64,000 bases of DNA, from NCBI GenBank assembly GCA_032716605.1, contig CM064530.1, positions 9,355,267-9,419,266 on the forward strand, read 5' to 3'. Numbering within the stretch: position 1 is the stretch's first letter; each line of letters starts with the position of its first letter. The translations under genes were made by a program, and so were the position numbers. The notes below the pieces were generated by a model that was not told where the DNA came from, made no database searches, and was given only the letters and a program-made list of their open reading frames with translations. Shown here piece after piece: positions 43,293-53,156 of this stretch. This DNA comes from Paralithodes platypus. Its lineage: Eukaryota; Arthropoda; Malacostraca; Decapoda; Lithodidae.

Positions 43293-43490
43293 TGTGCCGG
43301 GGCCTCCGTGTTTGCCCTGGGTTTGTGGACCCGCTTCGATAAGGAGATGGACGAGTACGTGAACAGTTTGGGCATGCACTTCTACTGGCACGGCACAACG
43401 GTGGTCATGGTGGGTGCAACCACGGTCATGCTCACGGCTTTCCTGGCCTGCTGCGGAGCCTTCTTCATGAGTCGGCTTCTAATCATCTGG
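43293..43490 (+). CDS. Tetraspanin exon 2b (alternative to 2a)
   Basis: 198 bp between acceptor GCGTGGGTTAG and donor TGG/GTGAGT, phase 0 at both ends. Encodes CAGASVFALGLWTRF (end of TM1), a loop with DKEMDEYVNSLGMHFYW, TM2 (VVMVGATTVMLTAFLACC) and GAFFMSRLLIIW. It keeps the consensus CCGAF that 2a lacks, and its strong donor suggests it may be the default form. The polypyrimidine tract (TCTTTCCTCCCCCTC) lies about 20 bases before the AG. Confidence 0.87.
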
Positions 43491-43574
43491 GTGAGTAGTA
43501 GAAAACAAAAACGAAACGTAAACATGAGAAAGAACAACACCTGTGACAAGTGGACACACACCGTGACTATATTG

Positions 43575-43655
43575 CGTTTACTGGGGCGCGTTCATTTTAC
43601 GCTATCAAAGCGATCATGATTATAACTATGATCGAGAAGATTGAACGCGCCTTTG
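43575..43655. mobile_element. Mini foldback
   Basis: GGGGCGCGTTCATTTTACGC and, inverted, GATTGAACGCGCC, with inner CGATCATG/ACTATGATCG. About 80 bp, 85 bases after exon 2b. Confidence 0.65.
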
Positions 43656-44093
43656 GTACTTCTTCCATATACCTATCTCGGGAACCTCTTCTCTTCATTC
43701 CTATCTTATCTATTCCATAATATTCTTCTGTTTTTAATTTAATCTCGTATTATTATTTCTCAAATATTTGTAATATTTTGAAATCTTCGTTCCTGTCCCA
43801 TCTCTTCCACAATATTTTTTAGTTTTAATTTTTTCACCTCTTACTTTTTCGAATATGTGTATTGTTTATATATTTAAACACTATATTTAACTAGATATTG
43901 AATACATCAAAGAATGGAGGCTTAATCATGTCTTATTACATGTATTAATGCCTATTCTTGTTCGTTTCAGACTTAATATGCAGTTTTATCTGTTAGGTGA
44001 AAAAACATTGCTTCTTTTACATAATGATCAATATTATAATCAATATCGATATTGATTATATTATCTATAAATACCAGCCACCAAAAATATACC

Positions 44094-44441
44094 TGTCCCC
44101 TTTATCCATCATGTTAAGCCCCATTTATTGTGAGGTAATAAAACCTTCGGCCCATTAGTTTGGCGATTTTAACACCTTTCGCTCCATTTCGTTGTTAATT
44201 TTATGACCTTTCGTGCCATTTAGGTGTAGATTTTTTCCTGGCGAGCGAAAGCGAGCCTAAAATTTTAAGACAAACCGGCCTTCGACCGGGACATTTTTCT
44301 ACCGAAAAATTTACAAATTTATATTGAAAGGGGGTCTGGGGGGTGCCTTTATAAGCTTGATGGAGGTCTAGCGAGGAAACTAAGAAATAATGGACTAAAT
44401 TAATTATTGAAAAAAAACAAAAAAAAACAATTCCTCTTAAA
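44094..44441 (+). mobile_element. Foldback element family A
   Basis: Core GGCGAGCGAAAGCGAGCCTA and GATGGAGGTCTAGCGAGGAA; ends degraded (GTCCCCTTT at left, CCTCTTAA at right). Confidence 0.75.
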
Positions 44442-44574
44442 TTCCCTTCCCTCAGTACAAAGGTGGGGAGGAACTTTATCTTATGACTGTAAATATACTA
44501 TGAAAAAGGGAGCATATCATTATCTGTTCATGGTCATACCCTGTTCCATATAGGTAGTCCATAAATCGTGAATC

Positions 44575-44712
44575 CTAACATATGTAACTAAAAAAGGGAT
44601 GAAGCAAATAGGCTGTACATTTCCACTCCTATTCCCTCCTGGCTGACCCTAACCAAAATGGTACAAATATTAGCTCAATTACTATAGTCGTTTGTGAGTT
44701 ATAGAGGTTAAT
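44575..44712 (-). mobile_element. Family C fragment
   Basis: AAATAGGCTGTACATTTCCA, ATTAGCTCAATTACTATAGT and GAGTTATAGAGGTTA are shared with the family C copies. Confidence 0.6.
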
Positions 44713-44934
44713 GTTCAAGAGTTTGGGCATATATATTGGGTATAAATAGGGTATAACAGTTGTATATATGGAGGAATTATACCCGCGTGGTGGAATTTTT
44801 GGTATTGTAACGACACCACAGTTTAGACGCTCTCTGGGGCCCTCTTTATGTGGGGATAATTTCTCCAATGACGTATTCTAGGCACTTTTAATTTATCTTT
44901 GCAATTGTGTATATATTTGCTAACTATATCTCTC

Positions 44935-45690
44935 ATAGACGATAATCTTTGTACATACTTACTATATATCTCATAGACTAATAACTTTTGTACATATTAA
45001 CTATATCTCTTATAGACTATTGACTATTGTACATACTAACTATATCTCTCATAGACTAATAATCTTTGTACATACTTACTATATCTCTCATAGACTAATA
45101 ATCTTTGTACATACTTACTATATCTCTCATAGACTAATAATCTTTGTACATACTTACTATATCTCTCATAGACTATTGACTATTGTACATACTAACTATA
45201 TCTCTCATAGACTAATAATCTTTGTACATACTTACTATATATCTCATAGACTAATAATCTTTGTACATACTTACTATATCTCTCATAGACTATTGACTAT
45301 TGTACATACTAACTATATCTCTCATAGACTAATAATCTTTGTACATACTTACTATATCTCTCATAGACTAATAATCTTTGTACATACTTACTATATCTCT
45401 CATAGACTAATAATCTTTGTACATACTTACTATATCTCTCATAGACTATTGACTATTGTACATACTAACTATATCTCTCATAGACTAATAATCTTTGTAC
45501 ATACTTACTATATCTCTCATAGACTAATAATCTTTGTACATACTTACTATATCTCTCATAGACTAATAATCTTTGTACATACTTACTATATCTCTCATAG
45601 ACTAATAATCTTTGTACATACTTACTATATCTCTCATAGACTATTGACTATTGTACATACTAACTATATCTCTCATAGACGTTTAACTGT
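44935..45690 (+). repeat. 39-bp tandem array, about 20 units of two types
   Basis: Unit type A is ACTAATAATCTTTGTACATA plus CTTACTATATCTCTCATAG; type B has ACTATTGACTATTGTACATA plus CTAACTATATC. B units are interspersed with runs of 3, 2, 3 and 4 A units. Because 39 is a multiple of three it stays open for over 230 codons; that frame is not a gene. It lies in the intron between exons 2b and 3. Confidence 0.95.
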
Positions 45691-45698
45691 TGTGCATA

Positions 45699-45912
45699 CT
45701 ATAGTCTATTCGCTGTAAGTAAGCGAGAAATCATGACCACAAAGCTCTGTAACTAAAAAACGACTAGAGTAATCGAGCTAATATGTCTACTATTTGGGAA
45801 GAGTCAGTCAAGGAATAAGTGTGGAAATTTACATCCAATTTGCTCTAGCCCTTCTTGAGTTACAGAGGTTAAAGGTCATGATTTCTCGCCTACTTACAGT
45901 GAATAGACTATA
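45699..45912. mobile_element. Foldback element family C, best copy
   Basis: CTATAGTCTATTCGCTGTAA at the left and TTACAGTGAATAGACTATA at the right; GCGAGAAATCATGACC opposite GGTCATGATTTCTCGC. It starts at the end of the 39-bp array. Confidence 0.82.
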
Positions 45913-46045
45913 TCTATTAACTGTTGTACATACTAACTATATATCTAATAGACTAATAACTGTTGTACATATTATACTTCCTACATCTTTCCTAGACTAA
46001 CTCACTTTTGTATATATACTTCCTATAACTTTCATCTGTGTACAT

Positions 46046-46253
46046 AATCCGTTCAGTACCAGGGAAGTCATTATTGTCATATTCTGGCAAGTATTAGACA
46101 ATTTTGTTCAGCTCACGAAGGACCTCTGGCAATCATATCAAGCTAACTCAACCAGCCCTTTTAACTGCCACAGATCCTTCCTAAGCTGCATAATATCGTC
46201 TAAATATAGCTAGAATAGAATATATCACACATCGCTGGTACTCAAAGGGTTAA
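46046..46253. mobile_element. Foldback element family B
   Basis: CCGTTCAGTACCAGGGAAGT to CTGGTACTCAAAGGGTTAA with inner TTAGACAATTTTG against AATATCGTCTAAATA. Confidence 0.72.
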
Positions 46254-46471
46254 TCTCTCTATGTGTGGGACTGAGTGCATGCTATGACTTTGATTGACTT
46301 GACTTATTTTGTATATTATTTGTATGTACTTGATTATTTGTATATAATTTGTATATAATGAAATATTTCATCCCTCTAAATAATATCGAGCGTAATTACC
46401 ATAACTAATATGCTTACTGTCCTAATGCTTTGCTACTAATAAGTTGCTAGACTATCTCCTTCAACTAATTA

Positions 46472-46521
<50 letters not shown>

Positions 46522-46775
46522 ATATATATATATACAGTATATATACTGCATGTGTCAAAATCCCCTCCTTCCTCCCTTCCCCCCCCCCCCCCCTTCAATT
46601 ATCACCTATTTTTCCTTTTATTCCCTTGTTTATCGGTTTATTTACCGCGCCAACATCTCCAATCCGGTTCTAAGGCGCAGTCATGTGCCCACCGAGTGCG
46701 TAATGTGAGAGAGAATGAGAGAGAGAGACTCAGTCTGCCTCTAGGCTTGGGAGAGGGAGGGTGTACGTCGCATCT

Positions 46776-46975
46776 AGGGGAGGTGTGGCAGAGTGGTCTT
46801 GCCACTGGACTGGTAATCCAATGGACCCAGGTTCGAATCCCAATATGTCAATGGGAAGATATTATTGGGATGGAATTTGTGCTGTACCTAGTTTCAGTGC
46901 ATTACCACAGCACACCAAAATGCCAAAACAAAATACCCTCATTGTTCCCTGATTAAATAGCACTGTATGAATATT
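46776..46975 (+). mobile_element. SINE-like family S2 with tRNA-derived head
   Basis: GGTGTGGCAGAGTGGTCTTG fits a Pol III A box and GGTTCGAATCC a B box. Between them TGGACTGGTAATCCA folds as an anticodon arm with GGT (Thr) in the loop. The acceptor stem does not close, so it is a tRNA-derived SINE head, not a working tRNA. The tail is A-rich (CCAAAACAAAATACC). Confidence 0.6.
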
Positions 46976-47009
46976 CCCATATTCAAAATATGCTACAGGG
47001 GGGCAATGC

Positions 47010-47262
47010 CTAGTGAGTTAATTGCTCAATAGGTGGCGTTCTGAGAGTGAGGGTCCGAGTGTGGGGAATGAGACTGTGAAGCGCAGAGGCGAAGCAGCTT
47101 CAGAGATGGAGTTGGGTTCGAGCCGTGAATAGGTGCTTCGCATGTCTCACTCCCTAGACTGGAACAAGACCTCACGGGCCTCACCATGTTCAGCGGTAGA
47201 GTGTAAAGGCTATCAGCCTATGCCCGAGAGGGAGTGGTTGGAATATAGAAAAAAAAAAAAAA
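47010..47262 (+). mobile_element. SINE-like family S3 with poly(A)
   Basis: Shares TGCTCAATAGGTGGCGTTCT, AGAGTGAGGGTCCGAGT, GCAGCTTCAGAGATGG, CTCCCTAGACTGGAAC and CTATGCCCGAGAGGGAGT with 52869-53155 and ends in poly(A). Confidence 0.75.
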
Positions 47263-47546
47263 AATCTGACTCACATTTCATGAATGAACGGTCGGCAATA
47301 ATTAGCGATTTTCACCCTCCAAACACTATTCCCACTTGTTTTATAGCTGTTACATGTTAATATCTACATATTAAACGTAAAATAGGCGCATATGAATAAG
47401 TAATAACGATATTATCGTAAAATTATGATTTTAGGCGGGAATGAAGCCTAATATGGCCACCCAGTAGTAGGGTGTTCACTACATATAGCTCGCCTTTTAA
47501 AGGTTAATGAGCATACACTAACTTTTTATATACTTGTCCTGCGTAG

Positions 47547-47726
47547 TACAAGGTGTTTACGATCATCTCCTTCCTGCTGCTGCTGGGAGGGTCGGCCTAC
47601 ATCCTGGACCACGGGTTAGAGGGCTCCAAGTTGTATCCCTGGGTGCAGCTGAGGATGAGGGAGCTCATTCACCAGTATCAGTGGGATGTGTCGGCCAGGA
47701 GGATTGTCGATATTCTCCAGGAGTAT
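47547..47726 (+). CDS. Tetraspanin exon 3: TM3 and start of large loop
   Basis: 180 bp between acceptor TTGTCCTGCGTAG and donor TAT/GTGAGT, phase 0 at both ends. Encodes YKVFTIISFLLLLGGSAYIL (TM3) and the first forty residues of the large extracellular loop (HGLEGSKLYPWVQLRMRELI, then HQYQWDVSARRIVDILQEY), likely helices A and B. The next exon supplies the CCG motif directly after this helix, the family's usual spacing. Confidence 0.88.
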
Positions 47727-48318
47727 GTGAGTCCAGTCATAATAAGCACACTGTAAAACATTGAATGCATAATTGTAACAAAATGGTACATACAACAGTG
47801 TTCTTTTATGTATCTATTCATATTACAACACATCAACGATTGGAACACTTATTAAGCGTTCATTTATGCAGTGTAGGGAAGGGGCAGATGTTTATCTTCT
47901 CTGCCTTGGTTAGCTGCCTGGCCATTGGCACCTAAAGCGGCATTTCCACTTAACTACTTTGACTGCCCTAGGTTGGTAAATAAGAGGATGGACCAATTTA
48001 GGGGCGCATGTTGAGTACACACACACAAAGTACGGGTTGCTGCAGCCCATCAGTTTGGTTGAGGCAGTGCAAGGACAACTAATATATATGATAACTTGTC
48101 TACGTGCGTGGTTGAAAGATAGGAAAGCTTCCCACCACACACACACACACACACACTAACACTCTGTCTCTCTTCTGAACTAGATGTCGCTTGACAAAAT
48201 AATTGTTAATATAAATCAAGGGCTGAGTAAGTTACACCTATTATGTTCTTGTGCAGACTTCCTTATCGTAATATAGTGGACATTTCCTTCGGTTGTATAA
48301 TATTGATGTTTGTTCCAG

Positions 48319-48396
48319 GTTGGTTGTTGTGGCGGGTTCTCTTCTAGCGACTACACCGACATACATGTCCCTATACCCAACACCTGCAGGGACCAG
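48319..48396 (+). CDS. Tetraspanin exon 4: CCG motif of the large loop
   Basis: Only 78 bp. Acceptor ATGTTTGTTCCAG and donor CAG/GTGTGT, phase 0. Encodes 26 residues beginning VGCCGGFSSSDY and ending PIPNTCRDQ. The CCG hallmark and a third loop cysteine fix it as tetraspanin. PNTC stands where many members have PxSC. A family B foldback starts only 10 bases after the exon end. Confidence 0.9.
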
Positions 48397-48405
48397 GTGT
48401 GTATG

Positions 48406-48618
48406 TTAACCCCTTCTGTACCGGAGACCTTTCTCTATTTAATTCTAGCTAAATTTAGACGTTTGTGTGCAGTTTAAGAAGGATCTGTGGTAGTAAAAAG
48501 GGTTAAGTCAGGTAGTTCGAAGCCTGTTAATTGCTGGAGGCCCTTTTGAAACTGAATTAAATCGTCTAATAGTAGACAGAATGAAGTTAAAAGACGTCTC
48601 CGGTAGAGAAGGGGTTAA
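48406..48618. mobile_element. Foldback element family B abutting a splice donor
   Basis: TTAACCCCTTCTGTACCGGA to TCCGGTAGAGAAGGGGTTAA. It occupies intron positions 10 onward behind exon 4 and shares its right TTAA with the next element. Confidence 0.85.
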
Positions 48619-49110
48619 GGGGGGTCACCTGCAAGATTTGAATGACTATATAATTATCAGGCAAGGGAAGTGGTAATAAACAGGAATGAATATAAATAAC
48701 AAATAAATAAATAAATAATAATAATAACAGGAAAAGTGGGGAATAGGCCTGAGTAAATACATACATACATACATACATACATACACACATACTTTCTTTC
48801 TCTGGCTTGTATCCATTCGGTCCCATTCAGCCTACTGTTTTAAGACGTTTATCCCCATCCAGGTGTCGATTTCTTTCTGGCGAGCGATAGCTAGCCAGCA
48901 TTGTATGGAGAAATCCGGCTTTGCCGGAGACATTTTTCTATCGAAAAATGTACAAATTTATCCTACTGTCAAGTCTGTCAAAAACACTTTAAAAAAATAT
49001 GTTGGCGCGCTACCGTTCGCCTAGAAAAAATCGACACCTGGATGGGGATTAACTTTATAAAACAGTAGGCTGAATGGGCCCGAATGGATACAACCCAGAG
49101 AAAGAGGGAG
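48615..49110. mobile_element. Long-arm foldback family A2, split by a SINE-like S1 copy
   Basis: TTAAGGGGGGTCACCTGC opens the element. About 160 bp of inverted S1-like sequence with (ATAC)n (48636-48795) intervenes, then TTCTCTGGCTTGTATCCATT resumes and the opposite arm ends near GAATGGATACAACCCAGAGA. The core is CTGGCGAGCGATAGCTAGCC. Confidence 0.72.
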
Positions 49111-49220
49111 AGAGAGCGATAGCGAGCCTGTAATTTTGTAGGAACCAGCTTTCGGCCGGAATTTTTTTTCTACCAAAAAATGTACACATTTATATCGAAG
49201 GGTGATCTTTGGGATGATTT

Positions 49221-49281
<61 letters not shown>

Positions 49282-49336
49282 TGTATTTTATTTTGTTATT
49301 GTTCTAAGCTTGATAGAGGTCTAGGGAGTAAACTAA
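49110..49336 (+). mobile_element. Family A fragment with (ATT)n
   Basis: GAGCGATAGCGAGCCTGTAA through CTTGATAGAGGTCTAGGGAG; an (ATT)n run of about 60 bp replaces part of the 3' region. Confidence 0.65.
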
Positions 49337-49339
49337 TCC

Positions 49340-49888
49340 AAATATATATACCGGAAATAATAAATAATAAATAATTATATACCGGAAATAATAAATAATA
49401 AATATATATACCGGAAATAATAAATAATAAATAATTATATACCGGAAATAATAAATAATAAATATATATATACCGGAAATAATAAATAATAAATATATAT
49501 ACCGGAAATAATAAATAATAAATATATATACCGGAAATAATAAATAATAAATAATTATATACCGGAAATAATAAATAATAAATATATATACCGGAAATAA
49601 TAAATAATAAATAATTATATACCGGAAATAATAAATAATAAATATATATACCGGAAATAATAAATAATAAATAATTATATACCGGAAATAATAAATAATA
49701 AATATATATACCGGAAATAATAAATAATAAATAATTATATACCGGAAATAATAAATAATAAATATATATACCGGAAATAATAAATAATAAATATATATAC
49801 CGGAAATAATAAATAATAAATAATTATATACCGGAAATAATAAATAATAAATATATATATACCGGAAATAATAAATAATAAATATATA
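49340..49888 (+). repeat. Tandem array with two alternating spacers, just before exon 5
   Basis: The unit ACCGGAAATAATAAATAATA is followed alternately by AATATATAT or AATAATTATAT, about 19 units. Both spacer lengths keep one minus frame open for about 200 codons, which is not a gene. It ends 40 bp before the acceptor of exon 5. Confidence 0.95.
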
Positions 49889-49930
49889 GATAAAATAACG
49901 TCTCACTCACTACCCTTTACCCTCCCGCAG

Positions 49931-50038
49931 GTAACCGGAAACCAGTACGGTGATTCCTGCGCCGAGATATTCTCCCAGTACATGGAGGTCCGAACTGCCT
50001 GGATCACCGGACTCTCTCTCTCTCTCTGCTTCCTTCAG
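49931..50038 (+). CDS. Tetraspanin exon 5: end of large loop and start of TM4
   Basis: 108 bp, acceptor TTTACCCTCCCGCAG, donor CAG/GTGAGA, phase 0. Encodes 36 residues: VTGNQYGDSCAEIF with the fourth loop cysteine, SQYMEVRTAW, then the start of TM4 (ITGLSLSLCFLQ). The coding text at its end (CTCTCTGCTTCCTTCAG) is also a perfect 3' splice acceptor, and this end plus the following intron is repeated in tandem. Confidence 0.88.
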
Positions 50039-50432
50039 GTGAGACACAACAAAGCCACTCCAACAGCTTCCTCTCTCTTCAACACCCCTTCTCCCCTCTC
50101 TCTCTCTCTGCTTCCTTCAGGTGAGTTCGGGGACACCTCCACGACGCATACAGACTAACATACATATATAACAAAGCCACTCCAACAGCTTCCTCTTTCT
50201 CTCCAACACTCCTTCTCCCCTCTTTCTCTGCTTCCTTCAGGTGAGACTAATAACACACACACAACAAAACCACTCCAACAGCTTCCTCTCTCTCTCTCCA
50301 ACACCCCTTCTTCCTCCCTCTCTCTGCTTCTTTCAGGTGAGACTAATGACACAGAACAAAGCCACTCCAACAGCTTCCTCTCTCTCCAACACCCCTTCTT
50401 CCCCCCTCTCTCTCTCTCTGCTTCCTTCAGTT
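50017..50432 (+). repeat. Tandem repeat of the exon-5 end and its donor
   Basis: Units of about 90-120 bp, each with GCCACTCCAACAGCTTCCTC, CCAACACCCCTTCT and CTCTCTGCTTCCTTCAG followed by GTGAG (the last has TTCAGATC instead). About five copies of the exon end and four potential donors result. Confidence 0.88.
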
Positions 50433-50444
50433 CAGATCGCTATT

Positions 50445-50560
50445 TTAACCCCTTCTGTACCAGGGGCGTCTTTTCCATTTTCTTCATGCTGTATTTAGGG
50501 AATGTTGTGCAGCTTAGGAAGAATCTGTAGTAATTGAGATGGTCTGTACTCTGTAGCCTC
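50445..50560. mobile_element. Partial family B element
   Basis: TTAACCCCTTCTGTACCAGG and TGTGCAGCTTAGGAAGAATC; right half missing, followed by a family A scrap (about 50588-50700). Confidence 0.6.
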
Positions 50561-50849
50561 GATCTTCACGGAGCTGCTACACGTCCAGAAAATAAATCGA
50601 CGCCTAGATGAAGTGAAGCGTCTTATAATCACCAAACTAATGGGGTGAAACATCTTAGTATCTCCAAACAAATGGAGCGAAACAGAAGAGGTAAAAAAAA
50701 GACCCTCCATGGACCAGATAGGGTTAAACCAAATAATTGTAGACAGCACAACCCATAATAACAAACCACGAAACTCTACGGGGAACGTTTACCATATTTC
50801 ATTGCTTATTTCACCCTCAATGTCCTTACAACTTCATCTGTTCATTTAT

Positions 50850-51237
50850 TTAAGGGGGGTCACCTGCTTTTTTTTCTCTCCTTTTCTGTCCCCCTCTTTC
50901 TCTGGGTTGTATCCATTCGGCCCCATTCAGCCAACTGTTTTAAGACGTTTATCCCCATCCAGGTGTCGATTTCTTCCTGGCGAGCGATAGTGAGCCAGCA
51001 TTGTATGGAGAAATCCGGCTTCGCCGGAGAAATTCTCCTATCGAAAAATTTACAAATTTAGCTTGCTGTCAAAACAAAAAAAAATATATGCTGGCTCGCT
51101 ACCGCTTGCCAGGAAAATATTGACACCTGGATGGGGGTAAATGTCTTATAACAGTAGGCTGAATGGGGCCGAATGGATACAAACAAGAGAAAGAGGGAGA
51201 GAGATAAAAAAAAAAAAAACGAGGTGGGCCTCCTTAA
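50850..51237. mobile_element. Long-arm foldback family A2, complete
   Basis: TTAAGGGGGGTCACCTGC to GAGGTGGGCCTCCTTAA; TCCATTCGGCCCCATTCAGC against GCTGAATGGGGCCGAATGGA and the central CCGGCTTCGCCGG. Confidence 0.85.
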
Positions 51238-51289
51238 CCCTTTCAGTACCGGTTCTGTCCCCTTATAACTGATGTTCTTTTGTTCTCAG

Positions 51290-51358
51290 TTTTTCGCCAT
51301 GATGTTTGCCGTGTTTATGTGGAAGGCGCTCCAGGAGATGAAGGCCGACAGACGCTAA
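51290..51358 (+). CDS. Tetraspanin last coding exon: end of TM4, tail, stop
   Basis: Acceptor TTCTTTTGTTCTCAG, then 22 codons and TAA at 51356-51358. FFAMMFAVFMW completes TM4 and KALQEMKADRR is the short basic cytoplasmic tail. The exon enters in phase 0, matching exon 5. Confidence 0.88.
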   Translation, partial: FFAMMFAVFMWKALQEMKADRR

Positions 51359-51454
51359 TGAGGAGGTGGTGGCTGTCAACGGCTCCACCCCAACCAGTGT
51401 TAATTGTTCGAGAAAGATGTGTTAATTAAGAGGGAGGGGGGAGTGGAGTTGCTT

Positions 51455-51762
51455 TGTTTAGCCCCATATAGTTTGGAGATATTTTTAAAGACGTTCGTCC
51501 CATTAGTTTGTCGATTTTACAACCTTTCGTCCCATTTCTTTAGCAATATCAAGACCTTTCGCACTATTTAGGTGTCAATTTTTTTCCTGGCGAGTTATAG
51601 CAAGCCTGTAATTTTAAGAGAATGTACACATTTATTATGAAGGGGGGTCTAGGGGGGTGACATTTTTAAGCTTGATGGAGGTCTAGGGAGGAAACTAAAA
51701 TAATAATAAAACATAATACATAAGTGAAAAAATGAACCAAAAAATGAACCATCTCCCCTTAA
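51455..51762 (+). mobile_element. Foldback element family A in the presumed 3' UTR
   Basis: Core GGCGAGTTATAGCAAGCCTG, GATGGAGGTCTAGGGAGGAA and right end ACCATCTCCCCTTAA. It begins about 95 bases after the tetraspanin stop codon, so it is probably transcribed in the mRNA if the poly(A) site is downstream. Confidence 0.75.
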
Positions 51763-51777
51763 TGATATCCAACAAGT

Positions 51778-51783
51778 AATAAA
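51778..51783 (+). other. Poly(A) signal candidate for the tetraspanin gene
   Basis: AATAAA 420 bases after the stop, just behind the family A element. A second candidate is at 52379-52384 in a T/G-rich context (AATAAACTGTATTGTTATTG), which resembles a real cleavage region more closely. Confidence 0.4.
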
Positions 51784-52418
51784 GAAACGTGTCTCACTAC
51801 TGAAAGGGTTGTGTATGTTATTTGTCTATGTTATTTTTTATTCACAAAGGTCACAGGATTATTATATTTGGCATCCTTTATCATTAAGAGAGCTTGTTAG
51901 TAATTAAGTTGAATTATGTATGTCAATAATAAGACAAGTTACATTATATAGCTTTTTTGTGTGAATGAGGGAGACGAAAGGCAGAAGTGTCTCCCTCTAA
52001 GTTGAAAGAGTGACAGGGCCAAAAATCCAGGAATGTTCCGAGCCAAAATGCCTGGACACACAGATTTTGAAGCAATTTAAGTCATAGGATGAGGGGAAGA
52101 TGGATTCAGGGAGGGTTCCAGCTTCCAGAGCTCAACTGTTGAATAGAAGAAAGATTGGAAAATAGTTTCACTCTTGGGTTGGAGAGTTGCACAGAGTAGG
52201 GGTGGGATTGTGTTGCAAGACGGGTGCTACGTACTCTACGTGGAGGAGATGGTAGGCCTATACGTACAATATGTCACCAAATTATTTCCTTTGGGATTAT
52301 TATATCTTATGAAATATTTAGTTGCATTTTGTTCCTGTGTAGGCATATAAGTATAATATAATAAGCATATAATCATTCAATAAACTGTATTGTTATTGTT
52401 TTCTTTTCAATTTCGCAT

Positions 52419-52631
52419 TTAACCCACGCAATATACCGGTGACGTCCTATTAACTTGATTCTGGTAACTGATAGACAATTGTATTCAGTTTAACAAGGGC
52501 CTCCAGCAGTTAGCAGGCTTCGAACTATCGTTATTAACCCTTTTAACTAACACAGATTCTTCTTAAGCTGTACAAAATTGTCTAAATATTCCTAAAAATA
52601 AAAAAACGTCGCCGGTACAGATGGGGGTTAA
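52419..52631. mobile_element. Foldback element family B
   Basis: TTAACCCACGCAATATACCG to GCCGGTACAGATGGGGGTTAA; inner TAGACAATTGTATTC against AAAATTGTCTA. Confidence 0.78.
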
Positions 52632-52868
52632 TGAAGCAACACGGTTTTTTTTTTTTTTTTTTTTTTTTTACTCTAGCAAAAATCAAGGCTATACAAAAGG
52701 TATATAAAATTATTTGGTATATTAATGGTTATTTAACTTTCTATCCATGTATCAAATGTGTTTATTACCACCGGATACCTATAAAGGGGTATATTTTCAT
52801 TGACTTTTTATTTACCCTTTTCCACACATTATCTTTTAGAGTTATACTGACTTCAATATACACATGTC

Positions 52869-53155
52869 ATTGCTCAATAGGTTCAGGCGTTCTAATTAAG
52901 AGTGAGGGTCCGAGTCTAGGTGAGACAGCGAAACACTGGGGCGAGGCAGCTTCAGAGATGGGGCTGCTTCGAGCTGTGGGTGGGCAGCTGGGCCACGTCC
53001 ATCCTGCGAAGGCAAGATAGCGGGGGCTGGTTGCATCTCAATGTGCTTCAAATGTCTCGCTCCCTAGACTGGAACGAGACCTCACAGGCTTCACCGTTGT
53101 ATGTACGGTTGAATGTACAGGCTCTCAGCCTATGACCGAGAGGGAGTAGTTGGCT
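52869..53155 (+). mobile_element. SINE-like family S3
   Basis: Same element as 47010-47262 (AGAGTGAGGGTCCGAGT, GCAGCTTCAGAGATGG, CTCCCTAGACTGGAACGAGA, CCTATGACCGAGAGGGAGTA). The gypsy remnant starts immediately at its right end. Confidence 0.75.
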
Positions 53156-53156
53156 A

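Noticed and set aside
45020..45718. 232-codon open frame of HTYYISHRLIIF-type repeats
   Set aside because: It is the 39-bp minisatellite read in frame; no start context, splice sites or non-repeat sequence.
46786..46860. tRNA-Thr gene
   Set aside because: A and B boxes and an anticodon arm are present, but the acceptor stem does not pair and a SINE-like tail follows; treated as a SINE head.
49304..49906. 200-codon minus frame rich in Ile and Tyr
   Set aside because: Product of the ACCGGAAATAATAAATAATA tandem array.
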